From Sipunculus nudus (lineage: Eukaryota; Annelida; Sipuncula; Golfingiida; Sipunculidae): a stretch of DNA of 64,000 nucleotides. Numbering within the stretch: the stretch's first letter is position 1; the number at the start of each line of letters is the position of its first letter. The notes beneath the pieces are model-generated. The model made no database searches. It was given only the letters and a program-made list of their open reading frames with translations, and was not told where the DNA came from. Below are positions 58,361-64,000 of this stretch, piece by piece. The position numbers and the translations under genes were made by a program. The stretch is taken from NCBI GenBank assembly GCA_026874595.1, contig CM049317.1, positions 18,995,882 to 19,059,881 on the forward strand. The letters are read 5' to 3'.

Positions 58361-59650
58361 TGACAGTGTGTGACAGTCTGTGCCATAGCAGCGACAGTGA
58401 TAGACGCCCATATAAGAGAAGCGGGGCATACCATTTATGCTTGCTTATAAATTTGCTTGTTACCGTCTGTGCCCTGGAAGTTACATGTTTGTGACAGTGA
58501 CAATCTTGTGACACACACCCTTTATACTTGCTTATAAATTTGCTTGGAACACTCTCAGCCATGTTGTGACATGTTTTTCACAGTGACAATCTTGTGACAT
58601 ACACCCTTTATACTTGCTCATAAATTTGTTTGGGACATTCTGTGCTATGTTTTTGACATGTTTTTGACACTGACAATCTTGTGACACATACCCTTTATGC
58701 TTGCTTATAAATTTTCTTGGGGCAGTCTGAGTCATGGCAGTGACATGTTTGTGACAGTGACAATCTTGTAAAACACACCCTTTATGCTTGCTATATAACT
58801 GGCTTAGGTTAGTTTCTGCCTTGTTTGTGACATGTTTGTGACAGTAATAATGTTGTGACACACACCCTTTATACTTGATTATAAATTTGCTTTGGACAGT
58901 GTGTGCCATGTTTGTTACAGTGACAATGTTGTAACACACACCCTATATGCTTGCTTATAAATTTGCTTGGGACAGTCTGTGTCATGTTGTGACATGTTTG
59001 TAACAGTGACAATCTTGTGACATACACCCTTTATACTTGCTTTTAAATTTGCTTGGGACAGTCTGTGCCATGGCAATGGAATGTTTGGTACAGTGACAAT
59101 CTTGTGACACACACCCATTTTGCCTGCTTATAATTGACTCGGAACAATTTGTGGCATGTTTGTGAAAGTGATAATGTTGTGACACACACCCTTTTTACTT
59201 ACCTTTAAATTTGCTTGGGACAATGTATGCTATAGCAGTGACATGTTTTTGACATGACAATCTTGTGACACACTCTTTATGCTTGCTTATAAAGTTGCTT
59301 GGCACAGTCTGCGCCATGTTTGTGACAGTGACAATCTGGTGACACACACCCTTCATACTTGCTTTTAAATTTGCTTGGGAATGTCTCTGCCATGGCAGTG
59401 ACATCTTTGTGACAGTGACAATCTTGTGACACACACCCTCAATACTTGCTTATAACATTTGCTTGTGACAGTCTCTTCCATGGCAGTGACATGTTTGTGA
59501 CAGTGACAATCTTGTGACACACACCCATTTTCTTGCTTATTTATTTGCTTGGGACAGCCTGTGCCATGGCAGTGATATGTTTGTGACAGTGTCAATCTTG
59601 TGACACACATCCTTTATGCCTGTCTATAAATTTGCTTGAGACAGTCTCTG
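58360..59650. repeat. ~87-bp tandem repeat, about 15 units
   Basis: The anchor ATCTTGTGACACACACCCTT recurs at intervals of about 75-90 bp from 58503 to 59600. Each unit reads GACAGTCTGTGCCATGGCAG, TGACATGTTTGTGACAGTGA, CAATCTTGTGACACACACCC, TTTATGCTTGCTTATAAATT, TGCTTGG. On the minus strand many units stay open as ANLKASMKGVCHKIVTVTNM. Frames switch between units and there is no start or splice context, so it is treated as satellite-like and not coding. Confidence 0.92.
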
Positions 59651-62600
59651 CTGGTTAATTTCTTTCAGTACATAAAAATATAAATCCTATAGGCTTATAT
59701 AAAAATATAAATCTGAACATGTAATTCTTGTGGTTAATGTTATTTAAAGAAATTATGAATGTTTCTCGTGGAAAAAATATAATTTACTTGATAACAATTA
59801 AAAAAAAATAGTTAATTTCGTACAGAATAATTAGAAATTTGAACATAATTAATTTGGTAATTAAGGCACAAATCAGTTTAAAAACCTTTCAAAGCATTCC
59901 AACAGGCATATTATTTATATTATATACATATATATTTTTATTTAATTAGATCGTTTTTATATATAACAGTTGCTTTAACCTCACAAGTCATGAGATCTGT
60001 ATATTAAATTGTTTATTAAACAAACCCAATGGACCACTTGACGGCAACCTTGAGAACATGACCCCGTCGGTAATACTTGCATGTTTAGCATAAATTAGCA
60101 TATACATGTATGTATGCATATGATCAATGATGTTCTGGAATATGGCAGATGTACTTTCATCAGAAGTAGAAGAGTCTCATGTACTCTTACATGTTACTGT
60201 AAGAATTTAACATGATGAAAACAATTGTATTATTTTTTTTCTTCTTGAATCATTTAAGTAAAAACTAGATACACTGTTAAGTCGTAAAATTATTGCATTG
60301 TAAAAGTATGGGTTTTGTCTGCAGGTATATGTGTAAGTTTTGTTGACCGAGGTTACATTGTAATCTGTGTTCACGGACGACATTGTAGTCAAAAGTTTTC
60401 TTCGATCATACAGATTGATTCTCCCCAAATGTAGTCCCGATTTTGCAAGATGTCCATAAAAGTAACCTATATCACGTTTAGGGTTAATTGCCCAGATTAA
60501 AAATGATCACATATTCCGCTTGCTAGCTATCTCCACAAACAGACAAATCTCATGGAAATCGAGTGGAAAGCCTTTTAAATGTTAACAGTTGTTACGGAGC
60601 CGAATATTCATATTATTATGTCATTAAATTAACTCACATATTAATATAACAGTGGCGGATCCGGGGGGGGGGGGGGGGCTTTTGGGGCTGAAGCTCCCCT
60701 CCCCCGGGGTGGAAACATTGATATGGTTTTTTTTTCAGATAATATTTTCGTTTGATTATTTTCAGATGTCAAACAAATATCATCCTTTCAATATTTTAAT
60801 ATTAGTTTATAATCAAGTTATTGTCTAAAAAGTCATTAAGAGTCATTGGTCATTATTTGTAATCATTCATACGTTATTAGCCTATATGATTGCGTAATGT
60901 AAATCAATTTCGACCTTTCCCATGTAAAAATATATTGCAGTACAACTGCAGAAAAAATACTGCAGTATATCTGCCTATACTGCAGTGTTTCTGAGAGAGC
61001 AGTATATATTAATTTGCATATACATTATAAAGTGACGAAATCGTAGGGACCCTGCATGCATTGTGCATTCAGTCAGGCTTTAATACTTGAGCAAAATGCT
61101 TTTATTTGCTCAAACAGCTGGATGTTTCAGAACTCCGGAATTGTTTCTGATTCGAAAGAGAAAATACCTTCTATACATTTCCTATCACAGACTTGTCGTT
61201 TATTTTTGTCGTTTATTTCAATCAGATCCCTTCAATGAAACGGCAAAATATCTCCGTCGAATCTTATTGTTGTTATGACCTTGAAAGTACATTGCCATAA
61301 ATTAAACCTCTGCATCTTTATTTCCGTGCTCAACAACGTTTGTGGAGATAACCGTCTCTGTCAAGGTAGATGGTGTTCTTGTTATATTTGCGAATTTTGT
61401 CAGCTACATGGCGGTAAAAGAGCACTTTTTAAAATCCAAATATGGCCGTAAGTGATCCTGTTGTAAGATCCATCTTAGTCAAACACGGCTTAGATGACCA
61501 ATTTGAAAAAGTGACCACTTTATCAAGGTCCCATTGGTGGTCGTTATTATATAAATATGAGATTTTATTATATATATTATGTAAATTTATATATATATAA
61601 TTTATGGACTAATTTATCTTTTAATTCCACCCGGACCTATGCCCACATCCGTGTTAGAACTGTTAGAAATTCCAAACAACTGGATTTTATCAAGACTTAT
61701 TAAATGGTAAATGTTACCAAAGATGGAAAGAGAGTCTAATGTTAAAAAACAAATATGGCAAGTGTTACCCAAATTTAACTCTAAGATATTATTAATAAAG
61801 TTGATTACAAGGACTCCTTGTCAACGGAGCTTCAATTAGAACATCTGCCTGAGGTACAGCTCAATTCACACCTGTGGAAGGGGACCGAGCACCCGAATGC
61901 TAGTGTACAAGAACCTGCACAGAGCTAGTCTTAAAAAGGTGTACTTTTTTGTAAGCAATTCAAAACTTCACATTGGAGGTTACTTATAGGTTAAATAATA
62001 TTTACAATCACAGAAAAGTAGCCATGAACACTGAAGTCATTTGATACTCCAATGTAAAATAAATAGACCTAGCCAACAGTGGTATGGTTATGAATTGGTC
62101 GGGTCTCATATATCTGAGTTTACTAAACTCCCACGGTCTCCTCGTGCCTGGCTCAAAGGAGTTAGACCTTACACGGTTCACCGCTCTAACTAACAGCATG
62201 ATTGCATGATTAAATAAAGTTGCTAAATTCATGTTATGTGGCTCTCATGCAAAAATCTATCACAATTAGACTCAAAACAGTGTGTCTATGGACTAATGTA
62301 TACCGAATATTTATCTTGGGGCCAGGTACTGTCTTTTGTATCTGATGTGGCTGAATATGTTGGAGAGTTTTGGAGAGGACTTATTGAATTTACCAAATGT
62401 TTGTGAATACATTGATCTTTATTTCAAAGTCACTTAAATATTACAAATAAAGTTACATGAAACAGACCACAATGTTCCATGTAACTTAAGATATAGAATC
62501 TGCCTATGTAACACATAATACACACAACGAAGGCATAAAATTAATGAAAAAATATATGTATATATATGATGAAAACACATATGATGTTTATTGATGGTGA

Positions 62601-62866
62601 TGGGGAGAGATTGATAGAGATTATAAATGAAACTTTAAAGGCACTATATATTGTTTAAAAGAAGGCATGTATAAGCTCGGAAGTAAGAACAGATCGCGGC
62701 GGTGATAAATGCATTTTACAAGGACTACACATTTCGTGTAAGTCACTCCTGCCTCGACATTAAAAATATAGATAAACATAAGCATGAACATCAGTACAGT
62801 GAATTACTAACTCAAGCTGACTTATATAGGACTGCAACAACAAATATCCAATAAAATATAAATAAT
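59651..62866. other. No gene recognised
   Basis: AT-rich sequence. It includes a GGCGGATCCGGGGG MITE end near 60652-60715 and ACTGCAGTAT-type palindromic words near 60940-61000. No exon with splice and family support. Confidence 0.45.
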
Positions 62867-62867
62867 A

Positions 62868-63130
62868 TACGGCTACTGTGGTAAGGGGGATAGAGCACAG
62901 GACTCAACCACCGTGGATGGTGAATTCGAAACCTAGTCAGGAAGCGGTGGATTTTTAACGATCGGTCTGACCCAGGGTGAGTACTCTGAAGTCTTAAAAG
63001 GAAAGCTGTGCCCTCCAATTACTTGCAAACGAGTTCGTATTTGGGGGGTAATTGGGGATATAACCTAGGAATATAGATGTCACCCACCCAAGACCCACAG
63101 GTGGGGTTGTTACCGGATCTGCTTTGCACT
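62868..63130 (+). mobile_element. Possible tRNA-derived SINE
   Basis: CGGCTACTGTGGTAAGGGGG-ATAGAGCACAGGACT resembles a tRNA 5' half with box A, and GGTGAATTCGAAACC resembles box B (GGTTCGAANCC). The spacing is tRNA-like. The downstream body (GGTAATTGGGG, GACCCACAGGTGGGG) is unrecognised. Single copy in the window. Confidence 0.42.
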
Positions 63131-63607
63131 TGAATAAAATGAGAGGACGCTTGCATGGGCAACTGCCCTGTTAGGTCTTGAACTGTCTAAAACTGAAATA
63201 GAGTTCTGTAGGTAAACCATTACTTGAATAACGGAGGTGGATACATCATTCTAAAATTTAAATAAAAAGTACATAGATTCCTGAATTGAAGCCAGCATAT
63301 ATCAGGTATCCATTAAATCTTCTATAACATCATATCTGACTTAGGAATAACATGTCAAAGGACTCGTTGAATATAAAGCGTCATCGAACTGTATACATTA
63401 GCTAAATAACCTTATCTTTGTGTGTTTTATTCCGTTTACACTTTTAAATAAGGAACGGCCATGCCAACAAAACATATAACAGTATTTCGCATATTATTTT
63501 GTAAATATATTGAAATTTCTCTTGAGACTTTACGGGCTGGTTATTCTAACACCAAGTTATCAGTATTTATCTTATGGTTATGTCCAAAGGAAGCCTGTTT
63601 CTCCGTG

Positions 63608-63608
<1 letters not shown>

Positions 63609-63667
<59 letters not shown>

Positions 63668-63684
63668 AATATATATATATATAT
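63609..63684. repeat. (TA)n microsatellite
   Basis: TA tract directly left of the second copy of the 300-bp direct repeat. Confidence 0.93.
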
Positions 63685-63700
63685 TTGTATTAAAAATAAT

Positions 63701-64000
63701 CAGACCAATGAGAACGTGGTATCGCATTACGCAGCCAACTCATTGTTTCAACAGTAAACGCCCTGATTCTTGGCCCTGTACATGCCCCCGAGACCCAGAA
63801 TTATACTTACAGGGATATAATAAGGAGCAATATTTACACAATCAGTTCAGCTTGCTTCATACAAAAGTTTCCCCAGCAAAACTGTCCAAGAACACAATCT
63901 CACTACCTCGCATACGGCTGTCTTACACCTTGGTATGGCTCTGCGTGTTGATAAACAGAGGCCACGTGTGTATGTTTAACATAACAACACCGCGTGCCCG
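63701..64000. repeat. Direct repeat copy 2, cut by the window edge
   Basis: Near-identical to 55800-56099; similarity runs to the last base, so the full repeat is longer. The left boundary falls a few bases after a (TA)n tract in this copy and after an A run in the other. Confidence 0.93.

Noticed and set aside
58205-59610. Series of minus-strand frames with a shared CHKIVTVTNM motif, possible repeat protein
   Set aside because: Frames shift between units because unit lengths are not multiples of three; no signal peptide, exon boundary or family.
1-64000. CRISPR arrays, operons, ribosome binding sites, bacterial mobile elements
   Set aside because: The window is intron-containing animal DNA; the direct repeats lack CRISPR-like constant repeats with unique spacers.

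Overview
This is an intron-rich, AT-rich animal nuclear window. It is probably from a marine bivalve mollusc or a close lophotrochozoan. That guess rests on three things: expanded secreted C-type-lectin genes built from symmetric phase 1-1 exons, families of dispersed repeats whose wording resembles bivalve repeats, and many (TA)n tracts. It is an inference from recalled patterns, not a database match. Most of the sequence is repeat, transposon relic and intron, and almost all long open frames are chance frames.

Layout. At the left edge, on the minus strand, lies the first coding exon of a CCDC12 (cwf18-like splicing factor) homologue; the rest of that gene is outside the window. From 4.6 to 51.7 kb there is a plus-strand cluster of small secreted C-type lectins. 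Where complete, each has four exons: signal peptide; a thrombospondin-type-1-like W-x-x-W-x-x-C stretch with a 9-residue tandem repeat; the N-terminal half of a C-type lectin domain (CTLD); and its C-terminal half with EPN and WND sugar/calcium motifs. I call an old degenerate copy L0 (4667-9929), paralogues A (19683-25471), B (32379-34888) and C (41937-46170), and an isolated last exon D (51506-51735). B and C are intact in every splice junction and frame. A carries a one-base deletion in exon 2. L0 lacks a visible first exon and has one or two frame breaks.

A, B and C sit in three long segmental duplications (about 16.1-31.3, 31.5-37.9 and 38.8-49.0 kb). Each lectin gene is followed by the same family of degenerate repeats based on TTATCATTATCC/GTGATGATATCTG, so gene and repeat have been duplicated together. 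GC-richer 15-bp minisatellites fill the B/C boundary and the region after C. Comparing paralogues exposes empty sites for two transposons in block A, both with exact TA target duplications. It also exposes a nested transposon pair shared by intron 2 of A and C, and a mosaic ancestry: A resembles C in exons 2-3 but B in exon 4.

The last 12 kb hold repeats (an 87-bp tandem array at 58.4-59.65 kb, a 300-bp direct repeat at 55.8 and 63.7 kb, a pogo/Tigger-like MITE, a possible SINE) and one candidate unrecognised terminal exon near 56.3 kb. The most unusual signals are a hammerhead-ribozyme-like core in the arms of the outer nested element, the in-exon 27-bp repeat whose copy number is 4/2/3 in A/B/C, and the lectin mosaicism.
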